DNA from: Agrocybe praecox
Lineage: Eukaryota; Basidiomycota; Agaricomycetes; Agaricales; Agrocybaceae
Reading direction: 5' to 3'
NCBI GenBank assembly: GCA_964017145.1
Contig: OZ024848.1
Span: 2,430,501-2,494,500 of the forward strand
Length of the DNA stretch: 64,000 nt
A program made the position numbers and the translations under genes. Below are positions 1-12,084 of the stretch, one piece after another; positions within the stretch are counted from its first letter, which is position 1, and each line of letters begins with the position of its first letter. Under the pieces are notes generated by a model. The model did not search any database. It saw nothing but the letters and a program-made list of their open reading frames with translations, and was not told where the DNA came from.

Positions 1-638
1 CCTAAAGGGTGTGTCGGACAATACTTGAAGGTTTGCATGCGTGCATGTGCACATATCCATCCATTCATTCGTTCGTTCGAATCAGAGAGGAAACGGGAAA
101 ACGGAAAACGGAAAACAGATAATAGACAACTTTGAGTAAGTAAGCATGTATACATTGAGGGCGATTAATTAAATCATAATGCTGTCATGCATTTTACAGT
201 GCGGTTTGAATCAAGTAATAATAAGAATAGAATAATTGCGCGAACGTAGAAAGGCATAGAAGGAAAGGGACCAATACTGATCGGAATTCAAACGGGAGCC
301 CAGTGCTCAGTAACACACCCGATAGCAATGGAGGGCGGCCCTTTGACGTCATCTATCGAAATAGCAAGTTGCAAAAAATTGATATTTGATATTCGATACA
401 AAAAAAGTATTATGCTACATATTCAGAAGGGGTACGGATACAGTGTGGTTGTATTCAGGAGAGGGTATAAGTTTGGGGGTTCTAAGGATACAGTTTGGGA
501 TGGGATGATGATCGAGATAGTGAATGGATGTGAATGATAGAGAAATATGATGAGGAAGGAAGGAAGGAAGAAAGGAAAAGAAACCGTATGCGGTGGTGAT
601 TAGGGTATATCGTTTTTAGTAGTGACAAGGCAAGGCAT
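1..638. other. Intergenic, no gene recognised
   Basis: AT-rich flank downstream of the Clp1-like gene, with purine-rich simple stretches near 100-120 and 552-580. The only open frame is 69 codons (328-537, plus) with no recognisable composition or motif, so I treat it as chance. The part next to 638 is presumably the 3' untranslated region of the minus-strand gene. Confidence 0.5.
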
Positions 639-1523
639 TCACATCTCCCTCTGGTTGGTGGCGGCAGCGGCCAAATTCAACGCGCCCAACAAGACCTCCC
701 AAGCGAGGTCCAACGCATCCCACAGTTCTGGGTCGTTCAAGCCGAGCGCGACCATATCCTGCCACAGCTCCCTCACATGACCAGCATGTGCCAATACCCT
801 CTGGACGTCCTCGCCCGAAGCACGGAGGACGTATGACGATAGTTGGTGTAGGGACGAGGGGGATGCGAGGGTGGAGAGGATAGTCTCGTGTGCCATGCCG
901 TGGTGGGCAAAGGACGAGGGAAGAGGAAGGAGGGCGAGGAGGATGGATTCGAGGGCGTGGGTGTATAGGTAGCTGTGGATGAGGCGGAAAGCGGTGGGCG
1001 AGGGGAGGGTGATGGGTAGGATGGGGAGCTTGATGGTTGAGTTTGAGTGTCCCGTGTATGCGTTTGGCAGGCGGGGTAAGGAGGAGCATTGGGAGACGAG
1101 CACGATGGAGTGGATAGGGAAGAAAGTGACGTGCTCGTTGTGTCCTGCCTTGGAGGACGAGGCGATGGCGAGCAGGTGGGTGGGGAGCGTCGACCCGGGC
1201 TGGGCGTTGTGTCTGATGGGGACGGTGAGAGAGGAGGGCACTTGGTGCTTGGGTAGGGAGCTGGGGAGGTGCGAGGATGTGATGGCTGAGATTCCTGAGA
1301 GCATTGATTGGGCTTTGGGACGGAGACCTCTGCGGATGTATTCGGCGGGTACGTTTACGAGCTCGGGCGCACTGCACATGATGGCTTCCCGGGACACTTC
1401 GCCAAATGCTGGTCGTGATAGACTCCGGGGCAGGTGCAGCGAGGAGTAGCCGTTGTGAGCTGGGATGTGGTGGCCATGACCGTGCATGGAGAACGAAGAA
1501 GGGTGTGCGGCGACTTGGAACAT
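639..1523 (-). CDS. Clp1-like protein
   Basis: An intronless 294-codon frame starting at the ATG at 1523. The protein resembles the Clp1-like family of Agaricomycetes. Its founding member, Coprinopsis clp1, is needed for A-mating-type-regulated clamp development; that role is family knowledge, not visible here. Supporting segments are a basic AEYIRRGLRPKAQSML block near residues 60-75, a central stretch with FFPIHSIVLV, and a C-terminal helical part with RVLAHAGHVRELWQDM and ALDLAWEVLLGALNLAAA. No catalytic motif or membrane helix is evident. Two long antisense or offset frames across the same DNA come from its biased composition. The identity rests on remembered family resemblance, so the clp1 function is an inference. 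The gene stands alone, with more than 4 kb of gene-free DNA upstream. Confidence 0.68.
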   Translation of the reverse strand: MFQVAAHPSSFSMHGHGHHIPAHNGYSSLHLPRSLSRPAFGEVSREAIMCSAPELVNVPAEYIRRGLRPKAQSMLSGISAITSSHLPSSLPKHQVPSSLTVPIRHNAQPGSTLPTHLLAIASSSKAGHNEHVTFFPIHSIVLVSQCSSLPRLPNAYTGHSNSTIKLPILPITLPSPTAFRLIHSYLYTHALESILLALLPLPSSFAHHGMAHETILSTLASPSSLHQLSSYVLRASGEDVQRVLAHAGHVRELWQDMVALGLNDPELWDALDLAWEVLLGALNLAAAATNQREM

Positions 1524-4500
1524 TGTATAGCAGAGGAGATTATCTTATGAACCCATCCGTCCAAAATAAACAGCGTTATATATGCATCCATCCAGGCCAG
1601 CCAGCACATCCAAAAAGCCCTGCATCCATTCCTGGACATTCGTTTGTCAATTCAACCAGCGTATCTGGTGGGAGTAGCACGCAAGAAAGGAAAGAAGCCC
1701 ATCCCAAAAAGGAAGCCATTGTTGTCCGATGTTGTGCCCTTGTCCACTTGTTGGCTTTTCTCCCGCGTTCAGTCCTTGTTCGCCAGTTTGTACACTCGTT
1801 TATCCAAATTCAATTATCCCTCCTCGTCGTCATGCGTACCACAAGTGCCTGCTTCTGTCCCTTGTACTGTAAATACACTCTTCCCTTATCCTCTTCCTCT
1901 CTTTCCTTCCTTGAACGTTCTTGTGTTCGTTCGACCATAGTACCTTCAACTCCATGTTGCACTTCCCGATACGAACGTACCCCGCGTCCAAGTACTAATC
2001 ACTCCCATGCCCACACCCACACCCACACTTCCATTCCATTCTCGCGAGCTCGACTCATCAACCCACCCATTTACAATTAACCCGCTTGCGGCTGCGAAAT
2101 TCAGCCACATAGTACGATTCCGAATCCGAATACCATTACGATATACCGACGCTCGCTTCCACCTCTGACTCTGACTCTATGTAAGTACGCTGACAGCCCA
2201 GTCACAATCAAATCAAATCTTTATCAATTCCACCCTACGCCTTTCATTTGACGTCGCTTAACCCACAAGCCCAAATGCACCAGGACAGAATCCAAATATA
2301 TATATGAACATAGATGGATAGACTGGCCAGGTCATCATCAACGAAAACCAAATATAGACCAAGACGAAAACGGAAAAAAATCACTTCCTCGGGTCGATCC
2401 TTCCTTTCTTGGATAAAGCTGTGAAAAAGGTTCGAAATGGAAGCGGCTCACTATGTACTTTATTATTAGCGCATCAATGCACGAGGTGGTTCTGAGCGGG
2501 GTAAGAGTAAGTATACAAGTGGAGGTGTACTATGTATAGATAGTACTGATGACTATGTGGGCCTTGAGGAGAGTGATTGTGATCGTATGGGTATGGGTAT
2601 GTACGTATGAATAGACTATGTGCATACGTAGTATTGATGGTACACATAATAATATGTGCTGGGTGATGATAATGAGATGATGATGACGACGCGTCGAAGA
2701 TGACGACTTGTTAGGAAAATCATGAACTTTGCAAGTATCTTCCTTCGATTTTCATCCTTCTCGAGCGCCCTCGCCAGCCCATGCCTTCGCCCTCGCTCCC
2801 CCTTAATCTCCACAAGTCCACTCCGACCCACGAACGAGCAACTTGATTTCAACGAACGCACGATCCCAAACAAAGAGGAACTCGAAGAGTTCATGACAGA
2901 GAGGATGGTCGGAATTGCATTGGCGATGACGCTTTAACTCTATTATATTATCCATTCGACTTCACTTCCCTCATTCTTTATTCGGCATTCGGCATTACTC
3001 AGAGTTCTCGACGTATTATCTCTTCCTTAATATCTGTATGTATCCCACACCTACACACACACTTACATAATTATAACCACCTCGAAGCTTATACGTCCGT
3101 CCTTATTAAGCACCATCAACACCAACACGCGCACCACACTCCTGAGTCATCATAAGAAAAGAGCTCAAGAAGACGCATAAAAGGACGTCCAAGAGCACGA
3201 GTGGGCGGCGGTGGGACTCTGACTCGGAATCACTCACTCACTCAATCCATCCATCCGAACACGGCCGCCGCTAGTGCGAATCCCATATGGCCCATATCAC
3301 ATATATATAACTTACAACTTACAACCCCCCGCCTGAGATTAGACGCACGATGACAATGACAGCGACTCTTCCATCTTACACTCTCACACTCCAAATCTTA
3401 CAACACCCACGCTCTCAGCGGAGCGGAGCCAGTGAGTCAGAGCGGCAGACGGCAAACGACGGGGAGGCGGCCAGGCGGGCGAGCGTCAATCGTGCTAAGG
3501 ACAAGCGCTGGTCTATTTATATATATGCATCGGAAGCTCCATTATGATGCTGCGCTATCTGTCTGCCACACTATGTCATACGTACATGTTTATTGTCCGA
3601 GTCCATTTTTATTTGTGGGGTTACGATATGATACGGGTACGGGTACAGGGGCGGGTATGGCTTATCATCGTGTGAGGAAATGAGGAATGGAGGGGTTATA
3701 GAATGAACTTGAGATATGCCCTCACGGCGCCCGCCGCGCTAATACTCATATTCATATTCTTATTTAGGTCAGGTAGTAGTATGTAATGCGCTACAGTACA
3801 AGCGAGCTTAGTGTGAGGAAGCGGCGGCATCGCTTTTTTGGTACGTGACTCGTAAAGATTCTTATCGTATTTCAGTATCAGTAGCATGTACGTTAATGTA
3901 ATGGAGAGAAAGGAAAGGGGGAGGAAGAAGGGGAGAAAGCCCACCGACACCGCTTGCCGTGAGTCCTTCCCTTCGTCTTCATTTCCAGTATTCCGTCGAC
4001 TCCGACTCCGACTCCCGAGTCCGAATCATCGCATCAGGCAGGCCTTGGAGGCTCAGAGCCAGAGACGTCTAATTCCAACTGGCAGGGAGAATATGACACG
4101 GAGGAGCAGGATGTACATACTGTAAATAAACAGATTTAGATCTAGACATGACAGAGAGCCACAGTGGGGATATTACGTAGAAATGGACGCACGCTCGTTT
4201 CCTGTCGTTTGAACGGATAGGGAAAGAAAAAGGCGAGAGAACGATTGAAGTGGGTATCTATTTCTACGTTCTATTCGATGTCCGTGTTTGTTTGTTTTAT
4301 TTTGTAACTGAATGATTCACTTCTGGACCACGTCTGATCATCAGCTATATAAGTAGTGAGTCGTTGAGCTCACAGCCTTCGACAAATTCCGTTAACGTGA
4401 TGGAATTTGGAGCTACCAACTTGAATCAATGCGAAAACGATTTCTGATGCTTTCAAGACGCTTCTCAGCCAGCCGATTCGTGTTTGATCTTGGCAAGTGC

Positions 4501-5859
4501 CGATACGCGGCGTCGGTACTTGCCGGACGAGGCTGTTCGTAAAGTCTCGCTTGGAACCATTTTTTTTCTCTAACGCAGGATAATGAGTGCTTGATCAATA
4601 GAACGTAGTCAAGACGTGTTGGTTATGGGCCAAGCGGAGCTGGCGGAGACGAGACCTCGTACGACGGAGTCTCAAAGATATGAGCGGAGTTTACAATACA
4701 CGAAAGTCTTTTTCAATTTCTTTTAAATCGTCACAAAAGCGGGAGCGTAATTAAGTTGTAATTTTATGACCTACGTTATGAAAGGGTGATACACAGAGAG
4801 GCTTAATCATCGGATAAGCTTTGGACTCATGAAGATCTAGCGTACATGTAACATATCCATCGGCACACAATCGGCGTACACGTTTAAATTAGATTATGAC
4901 CGGCAATACATATCATGTAACAGACTCTAACGAGTGACTGGGTAATAAAGCCAAAACATCATCACTGCTGGCGCTGATGTCCGTTTGTGCAGGAAATACG
5001 CATTAATTGTGTTTTTCTTTACCAGTTTCTGACACAAATAGAAAAATAAATACATCGGGGATGACAAATATGAGATGCCCGAGCGTCTTTTTGTAGCGTT
5101 AAAAAAAAGAAATTGACAGAGGACGTGTAATCTATTGCCCTTTTATATAATAAAACAGCTATCGACGTCAGCAGTGCATCAGCTTAAGACGATTCCTTCG
5201 TTTCTCAGGTCTCGTAACTCAAAGCTTGAAGTTGTCCGAGTTGAATCAAGCAGTGTTTGGTTCGGGTAGCAACTGATCTAGTGACCTGGTCCGTGCGTTC
5301 CGTCCCGTCTTAGCGTGGAAATTTCAAACGTCAAAAAAGTCCAGGCAGTCACGGTGGCTTTGAAGTTTGCACTGGCTTCAACCAAACCAAAAGTATAGAG
5401 AGAATTTTGTAGTAATGGGCCACATGGCACACTTTATGTGCTATTTACAGCTCATCTCACAATCTAGATCATTAATTGCGACACAAGCAAATCTATAACT
5501 CCAAAAACTTACAAATATCAGATAAGCAACATCTACAAATTACCGTTCAACGGAGAAGTCCAGGAAAAGTTCAGGACGACGTAGCTAGGCTATAGGTGGA
5601 TTTGTTTAAATGCAGAGGGAGAAACTGAAGTTCACTGAAGTTCCCGTCGAAGCATCAACACAAAAGAATTTACACTTTGCGAGAGTTGAACGTTGAACTC
5701 GCTTACGCTTAATACTCACAAGGGAAAGGAATTCTGGCTAATATTCGCTCATGATCGATGATGCTCGAGTGTTAATAGTGCTCGCTCGTCTCGCTAGCTT
5801 GCGCGCTAAAAGATTGCCCATCTTATCCGGAATTTCGGATACCCAAACGAGTTTGCACA
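1524..5859. other. Long intergenic region, probable promoter of the Clp1-like gene
   Basis: About 4.3 kb with no convincing gene on either strand. The first 2.5 kb is pyrimidine-rich with simple repeats (CACACC units near 2009-2030, TCAC/ATCC units near 3233-3258) and short ATATAT tracts near 2296 and 3301. Frames at 1406-2080, 2616-2937, 3350-3683 and 3696-4125 are rich in Ser, Arg, Thr and Leu, show no domain and overlap on both strands, so I read them as compositional. The stretch 4150-5850 is AT-rich and featureless to me. Confidence 0.5.
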
Positions 5860-5956
5860 GCCCGTTTAGCTCAGTCGTAGAGCGCGCCACTCGTACGGCC
5901 TCCATAGGGACCTAAGCGCAATGGTGAGGTCGGTTGTTCAATCCAGCCAATGGGCA
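5860..5956 (+). tRNA. tRNA-Thr (CGT) with intron
   Basis: A full cloverleaf folds by hand. The acceptor stem GCCCGTT (5860-5866) pairs with AATGGGC (5949-5955) with one G-T pair. The D arm is GCTC/GAGC, the anticodon stem CGCCA/TGGTG, and the T arm GGTTG-TTCAATC-CAGCC. The anticodon CGT is at 5892-5894. A 25-nt intron (5896-5920) sits at the canonical place one base 3' of the anticodon. A T7 run follows at 5961-5967, as expected for RNA polymerase III termination. Confidence 0.93.
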
Positions 5957-5960
5957 TGTG

Positions 5961-5967
5961 TTTTTTT
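5961..5967 (+). terminator. Pol III terminator of tRNA-Thr
   Basis: A run of seven T residues four bases after the tRNA 3' end; T-runs of this kind end RNA polymerase III transcripts. Confidence 0.8.
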
Positions 5968-6084
5968 CTGTATGTTTTAAAAAAGCTATTTATTTCCCAC
6001 TGACTGAACTAATTTTTCTATTTCGAAACGTATACGGACGGAGCGCTGTTATCTCTGTTAAACAAATCACACTTGATTCTGTGG

Positions 6085-6118
6085 TCCAATGAGAAGGTCA
6101 CTTGTTCAATCCAGCCAG
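6085..6118 (+). pseudogene. tRNA 3'-half-like fragment
   Basis: This stretch repeats the variable/T-arm part of the tRNA 130 bp upstream: AGGTC, then a T-stem-like ACTTG, the same loop TTGTTCAATC and CCAGCC. The stem halves ACTTG/CAGCC no longer pair well and there is no 5' half, so it cannot form a tRNA. It looks like a degenerate partial duplication. Confidence 0.45.
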
Positions 6119-6696
6119 TTTTTGTTTTTCTCGATCTTGCCGACTCTATTCACCGAGCCTTCTTGACATCCTGTGGCTGAAAACAAATTGTAAATGTAGA
6201 TTGTTCGCATTTGACGAGAAACAAGAAGTTCTTTGCTTTTACTCTACTGTACCTTCATCTCTTTCAAATAGGAAGTATCTTGCAACGACCGAACATGACC
6301 CGAATACAACGAGGGACCAGATGTGGCAGTGCGCTGTGGCATAATCAGTATGTACATACTACCCCTAGATTAGATTAGAATTTATCCCGTTACGCATGGC
6401 TGCTTCACGGGATATTTATAAGTCTCACAACTTGGTCGAGACGCTTCCAGTTGTGCACACTTTTGCTTGACCGTTTTTGCGACGGTAATATCTTTATAAA
6501 TACCATAATATGATTCCAGCTCTAGTAATGTGACATCTTTCTGAATTCACATAAATATTAACTTGGTTAACTTGAAGTGATCGATGGATTCAGAGAAAAT
6601 GTGTAGTTGCTTTTACTATCTTCATAAGTATAGGTGGACCCTGTCGCGAAAGGTGAGAAGTAATTAGTATGATAAGCGATGTGTGCCTCTTGCAAG
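6119..6696. other. Intergenic, no gene recognised
   Basis: AT-rich DNA with one chance 80-codon frame (6102-6344). Nothing recognised. A TAGATTAGATTAGA motif near 6366 recurs elsewhere in the window. Confidence 0.4.
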
Positions 6697-7455
6697 TTAC
6701 TCACGTCTCTCGGTGTCCTCTTTCAGTTTGTGCGCCCTCTTCATCCTAGTCCTTCTATACTTCAATTTCAGAACAGCGGTCGTTAACCCAAATATAGCTG
6801 CAATTATGCTCAAACATCCGAGTATGACTCCTACAATAGCACCTGTATTGACTGACGACTTTGCGGTGGGGCTGATGTCTGTCACATACGACGCAGCGGG
6901 CGAAGTAGTGGGTATGGGGTCCCTTGAGGTCGAAGAGAAGCCGGCACGCTCTAAAGACTGGGAGGGGGAGGGAAACTGGGAGGGAATCGATGGTGAATTA
7001 GACGTTGATGGGACACTTTCGGAGTTCACTAGGGCCAACCGAATGTAATCAAAGTAGTATGTCGCATTTTCGACAATCGTTGTAATTACGATGGTATGTG
7101 TTGCCTCTGGAGAAAGAGACTGAGATTGGAAAAACATCTGTTGATAAAGATTAAAGGGGCTTTCTTGTGGGAAAATAGTTTGCGTCGTTCCATTGTCGAT
7201 TCTATATGATGCTCCAGGCGTAGGCCCAGTCCTAAGCAGGTTGTTTGGGATAGTACCCCAGACGCTTATATTGTCAGCGCCTGTTATAAAAACACTATTA
7301 ACGTCGCCTGTAAGACTGTGAAATCGACTCACCGGTAAAAGTATAGGTAATGGTTGCATTTGCGTTAAGGGCTGTCATTGTGGTACCATGATACTCCTCA
7401 GGGCTTCCACTCATAGTCCAATCCGACGAATAGGTTATACTGGGGTCCCTGTCGT
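6697..7455 (-). CDS. One-helix membrane protein with beta-sandwich-like ectodomain
   Basis: Two exons are clear: 7455-7333 and 7280-6697, joined by a 52-bp GT..AG intron (7332-7281) that fuses the segment TITYTFTG to ADNISVWGTI. The order DRDPSITYSSDW, TYTFTGADNISVWG, a run of polar residues, a Ser/Pro/Thr-rich linker, one hydrophobic helix (AIVGVILGCLSIIAAIF) and a basic tail RRTRMKRAHK matches a large uncharacterised mushroom family of type-I surface proteins. Their ectodomain resembles a galactose-binding sandwich. The 5' end is unresolved: exon 7455 needs an upstream exon. A candidate signal-peptide-like start lies at the ATG at 7809 (MSSVSVVMWVVMATMS). The 3' end has a GTGAGT right at the stop, so a further small exon is possible. 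Function unknown. Confidence 0.72.
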
Positions 7456-8326
7456 CTATTATATCAATGGACATCAGTATTTATGCAAGGTTGGAAAGTC
7501 AAGTGAAGTCCCAAGTTCGTGTAGGGCTTTATTTTCCGCAATATGTGGTCCTCTTTGTATTAAAACACTTGGTGGGCACCTCCAGTATAGCTCTCGGTAG
7601 CTGTAATTCCCAGTTCCTCGTGGATCTTATTCGACGAACACCCATAACTGAGTCCGCACACAAGTAGATGATGTGAATAATCTCCAAGCCACCTAACCTC
7701 TATTATGAGAAAAACAAGGCTAGATGATTGTATCGAGCCCAAACCCCTTTGAAACGTCGACCGACATGGTAGCCATAACAACCCACATAACGACAGAGAC
7801 TGAGCTCATTCCATAGTCCTGAGATGCATCAATTGTGAATTTAACGGCACCTTGCTTGAAGACAGAATCCTGTGGAAGATGCGATTGGACTCAGTACGAT
7901 TGACGAAAGAGCGACGCTTGCTGCCTAATCTCAATGAATTGATGGTTGCATCCATAGGGACGGCAATTTTTAATGATCATTCAATAGAAGGGGAACAGAG
8001 TCTCAAACTAACTGAGCCAAATTCGTAACACGTAGGAAGATAGAGGTCGTTAGATAAAGGGGGAAACAGGAAGAACTTGAGAAGAACTATCGGAGTTTAA
8101 CCCAAACTTTAGCAAACAAAGTCACTAGGCCATTTAGCGTTGATTCGAATCTATTTTAAGTTGTACATATGTGATCGAGTTTCCGGCCGAGTACTTAAAC
8201 TGCACTGCCACATCATCAAGGGCAACATCAATTTTGCATCAGTTGGCAATTGCTCCCCCTCTTGCAACTTCATTTGGTCATGATTTTTTGGTTCCCAAAG
8301 AGACCTCTCTAAAAGCTGATCATTCC
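7456..8326. other. 5' region of the membrane protein gene and intergenic DNA
   Basis: Contains the candidate first exon of the minus-strand membrane protein gene (ATG at 7809) but no frame that can be joined with certainty. The rest (7820-8326) shows nothing recognisable. Confidence 0.4.
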
Positions 8327-9015
8327 TAAGGTATGGGTCATTCATATTCGACCATCGTCACGTGTCGTTATTTTTTTGTGACTCGGGCGTCCCAAAACGG
8401 ACGAAGAGGCTCGGAGAAATATTGGAAGAGGAATAACACAAGATCACAATGGAAATCAAATAAAATAAAAGCTGAGGAATTTTTTAGAGCATATAATATA
8501 CGTTAATTCCAGATTTTACGGAATGAGACCAAAACCTAGGAGAGTTATGAATATAATACAGTATTTAAGCCACATTAGCCTGATCAAGATCATACATTAT
8601 ACTGGCAGGCAGCACCCGATGTCCCCTATATTTTCTGGCAGCCCAGGCACTATATATGCAAGCATTTAACGAAGCAAGCTGGGATATGCCTATGGTATTT
8701 AAAAATGATACCTTATTACATCAGGTCTCGTAATTTGTTTTCAGCATGTTTAATGCATGCACGTGACATACGAGAGTGCAGTGAATCCATCTTATTAGTG
8801 GCATAACATCTGATTGGCCCGGTCAATATTTAAGTAAAAGGTACCGATAGATTTTTGATAAGGTGAAAAAAAATGCTCAGCTTTTAGATTTAACCCAAAG
8901 ATGCTACAGATCTCTTAATTTGATTATTTCTATGAAATTTTGTGAGATCGTCCAGATTTGGATGCTGTCACGCTCATCACATGACGATGGTCGAATATGA
9001 ATGGCCCATACCTTA
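8327..9015. repeat. 689-bp unit bounded by 38-bp inverted repeats
   Basis: The sequence at 8327-8364 (starting TAAGGTATGGGTCATTC) is the reverse complement of 8978-9015 with 2 mismatches in 38. The interior is AT-rich and has no open frame of note. The layout suits a short non-autonomous DNA element (MITE) or a remnant of one. I could not find a convincing target-site duplication next to the repeats, so the mobile-element reading is tentative. Confidence 0.55.
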
Positions 9016-10468
9016 TTCAAACTTTAGCGCCTTAGCGATGGTATGTCATTTGTGGTTGTGTATAAAGTTGAAGCGAGTCGAAATTGGCACCTCGGGAATC
9101 TATGGCAGACGACAACAAAATAAAACAAAGCAAGCCAGTGGCGAATAACTGATCACGCGTTATTTAACCGGGAAGTACAGCCTGGGTATAGTTGGGGGTA
9201 TATTGTAGTAGTATGTGCCTATTTTACTACTATTAGCACTGAGAAATCCAAGAGAAATTGAAATCAACGTGGTCAATTTACTTGAATAAAAATGTCCGGG
9301 AACGTAGAACCTACTGGAAGTTGGATAAACATAGGAAATTGATAGGAAATGAAATAAGAAATTGTCTGAATAGGGCCGCAGAATATTGACAGTCCTGTTA
9401 TGCGGTAAGCTCGGAGAATAGATTGATGCGTATGACACAATGATACGCGTGAGGATGGTCACCGACGTACTGAGGATTAACTTGATTGCTGCGTTACTCG
9501 TAGGATGGTGTATGGGTATAATATGGAATAATGACAGCATCCTAGACGTTCGCGTAGTGATGGAAAATCTTAGCGTAACGTGGAGGGGACGTAATATGGT
9601 TGCGGTCGTGTTCTGGATCAAAAGGAAAAGGTTTCACTGCAACTTTCAGCTATCTACAGCACAAGAAAATAATTACTGGTGTGTTTGGGAGGGGGCGGAG
9701 TTAAGGGCAGGGGCGGACTATTTTTAGTGCGAGATAAATAAAGTCGGGCTGATCTATTTTTATATTTGATTGAATTTAACTTGAACGCGAATGAGAATGT
9801 TCAGCGTTCAACGTCAACATCGACTTTACGTTCAACATTAGAGATTGTGGGATAGATGAGGCTGTTTTTCAAGTTTATTTTCTTTCACTTCACTTCCGAG
9901 TCACTTGACTTATTCTCCCCTTGCCCTTCGTCTTCAACTCAACTCAGCTTCCCTCCGAGTCGGTGCCCGGGCGCCTTCGTGGCTGTTTCCATTTCCTTTA
10001 AGCTTGCTCCAAAGCTCCACGTGTTTCAAACCACCCCCCCGTCCCAAATACCACCTCCCAACGCGTCCCAGCCTGCATTCCGCCGTGCACTGCGTACCCA
10101 TAAACAGTGCTGGATATTGCTGGGAGCAGATGGTGTGAAGGGGATGGTGCTAAGCCTGCGCTTTATATGATATGACACGAATGATAAGTGCGGAGTAAGG
10201 CAAGCCCATGTTTCTCCTGTGTTAAATTATTATAGCATATCACCTTCATCAGAGTATGTCAACTCTATTAAAGAATTACTATGGATATCCAGAAAAACGT
10301 GTTTCCTAGTAAACAAGATTCCCTCTGAAGCATATATTTACAATGATAAAGCAATGAGGTAATGTGACGAGAACGCGTTATGGTCATCATCCTTGCCGCT
10401 CTGTCATCCTGACCATTCGCTGGACTCTTCGTCGGACTAGATTTGACCATTATTGGTTGTTCTCCACA
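9016..10468. other. Intergenic, no gene supported
   Basis: Overlapping frames on both strands (9160-9621 minus, 9440-9727 plus, 9856-10170 plus) show no domain, no usable splice pattern and no family I know. A repeated GTTCAACGT/ACGTTCAAC motif occurs near 9800-9835. This spacer lies downstream of the minus-strand DUF6534-type gene. Confidence 0.4.
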
Positions 10469-12084
10469 CTAATATGAGGGAAGTACACTAACTTTGAGCG
10501 AATAGATTTGGAAACTTCCTGGATGTATATCCGATGCCTGCTGCACGTTGAATGATACCTTCGGTTGCCTCGCCTGTCAGTTTATCAAATTTTCACGTGT
10601 ACACATCGACTCACAGAAATAGGGACTGCTTTGGCAAACTGGATAGTTGGTATATTAGCTTCTGTCGGGGAAGCTGCCTTTATCTTATGACGCATACTTG
10701 CTCTCGCATTCAACCTGATTTTTGATCAATTATATTCCGAACCGCCCCCAGCTGATCGAATTAGAAATGACTCACGACACGAGCAGCGAGTTGGAGTAAA
10801 CTAGAAGTAGAGTTGCCTCGTTAAAGACTGAGGAAAATAGAAGTTGAACGATTTGAACGTCGATTACTCACTCTTAGCGAGCAAAATGTAAAATCCGAAC
10901 CAAACCACTGTTGAATTAAGAAGGTCATGAATGCCGATGAACACTAGTTTGTAGGGCTCTCACTATTTTCCATTGCCTGGAACTGTAAGGCTCACGCGTT
11001 AGTGCGTATCAGAATTATTGTACCCGAATACTGACACTTATGATTACAGCCACGGAAGCCATACTGCAATAAAGGCCCTTCAGACGTGGTACAATAAATG
11101 ACACAGCAGAAAAGTATGTTACCTTGTGACGAGTCCTGTCTCTATAAAATATCGAACAAAAATTATACGCCGAGAATACATGTTACTATGAAGAGAAGAG
11201 ATCCTTACGAAGTGAGAATCTGACCAAGCGATTGATAATATTTGTTGTGCTATAAAGCAAAGAAAAACAAGTCAACTTAGGTCTCTCGATCATGAGCTAA
11301 ACTTACGATTGCCCGTTGCCAGGTATATCCATCTGCCTAAGATAGTACAACATTGAGCCAGCGATCAAGACATCCGCAGCGGCGCCGCAAGTCAAGGAAC
11401 ACGTAATCAGCCAGCTAAGCCTCACTACCAACATGATGCCATTCGGAGATGTGGGAACGTCGACAAAACTGAACCCAATAATCGTCATTCCCCCAACAAA
11501 GCGGAGTGAAACGAGAACAGAGCAAAGTAATCCAAGGGAAGTGCTGCCTGATAGTTTATAAATGAGGTGCGTGAAGAAGAACTACGAATTATCAATGCCT
11601 CGAATTTTAACAGATTTTCGAGAGAGAAAAACGAACCTGTACCATGGCCGTTATTAGATTCTCGATCAGTCCTGTCACAGTTAGAGGATAAGAGTTGGGC
11701 TGTGTGGTCATAAATCTTGTAACAGTGTCAAGATATATGGTCTGAGAGGCCGTAAACGAATGAAAAGCTTCCAAAGCTCTTCCATTGGTGTGTTAGCAAA
11801 ATTTTAATCCAGAAGATGACCTCGGTTTACATTAAAAAAGCGACCTGTTTTCCAGGAGTGAATCAATGTTAAACGTTGAACGTTCAAATTCAGAAAAAGA
11901 GGTAAATTCTTCGCACCAGAAACTGTAGCGACCGTTTATCTTGTGTCCGGGAAAAATAAATATATCCCTGAGATAGTAAGACTCCAAACATGATGAGACT
12001 AATGAATGTAGTAATCTCAACCGCGCCTAGATTTCTGTCCGTCTGTATGACGAACGAGGCCGGTAGTATTGGTCCCAGCGTCAT
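10469..12084 (-). CDS. DUF6534-type seven-helix membrane protein
   Basis: A multi-exon gene reassembled from splice signals. It starts MTLGPILPASF at 12084 and ends ...KVSVLPSY at 10469. Clear exons are 12084-11917, a 14-nt exon 11844-11831, 11778-11637, 11581-11307, 11249-11209 and 11141-11123. Later exons near 10780 and 10580-10700 give IYSNSLLVSLNAR and a cytosolic tail. Successive hydrophobic segments, the Asp in AAADVLIAGSMLYYL, the NIINRLVRFSLQTGLVTS turn and the closing YSNSLL-SLNAR motif are the signature of this large mushroom family, often annotated only as DUF6534. Exons between 11030 and 10860 (FGFYILLAK segment) are placed less surely. The cellular role of the family is not known to me. 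Confidence 0.8.

Noticed and set aside
979..2080. Long plus-strand frames antisense to and upstream of the Clp1-like gene (156 and 224 codons)
   Set aside because: They overlap the coding frame or lie in pyrimidine-rich DNA, contain no domain, and are explained by base composition.
9160..9727. Overlapping frames of 153 and 95 codons on opposite strands
   Set aside because: No recognisable motif, no splice structure, and each excludes the other as a normal gene.
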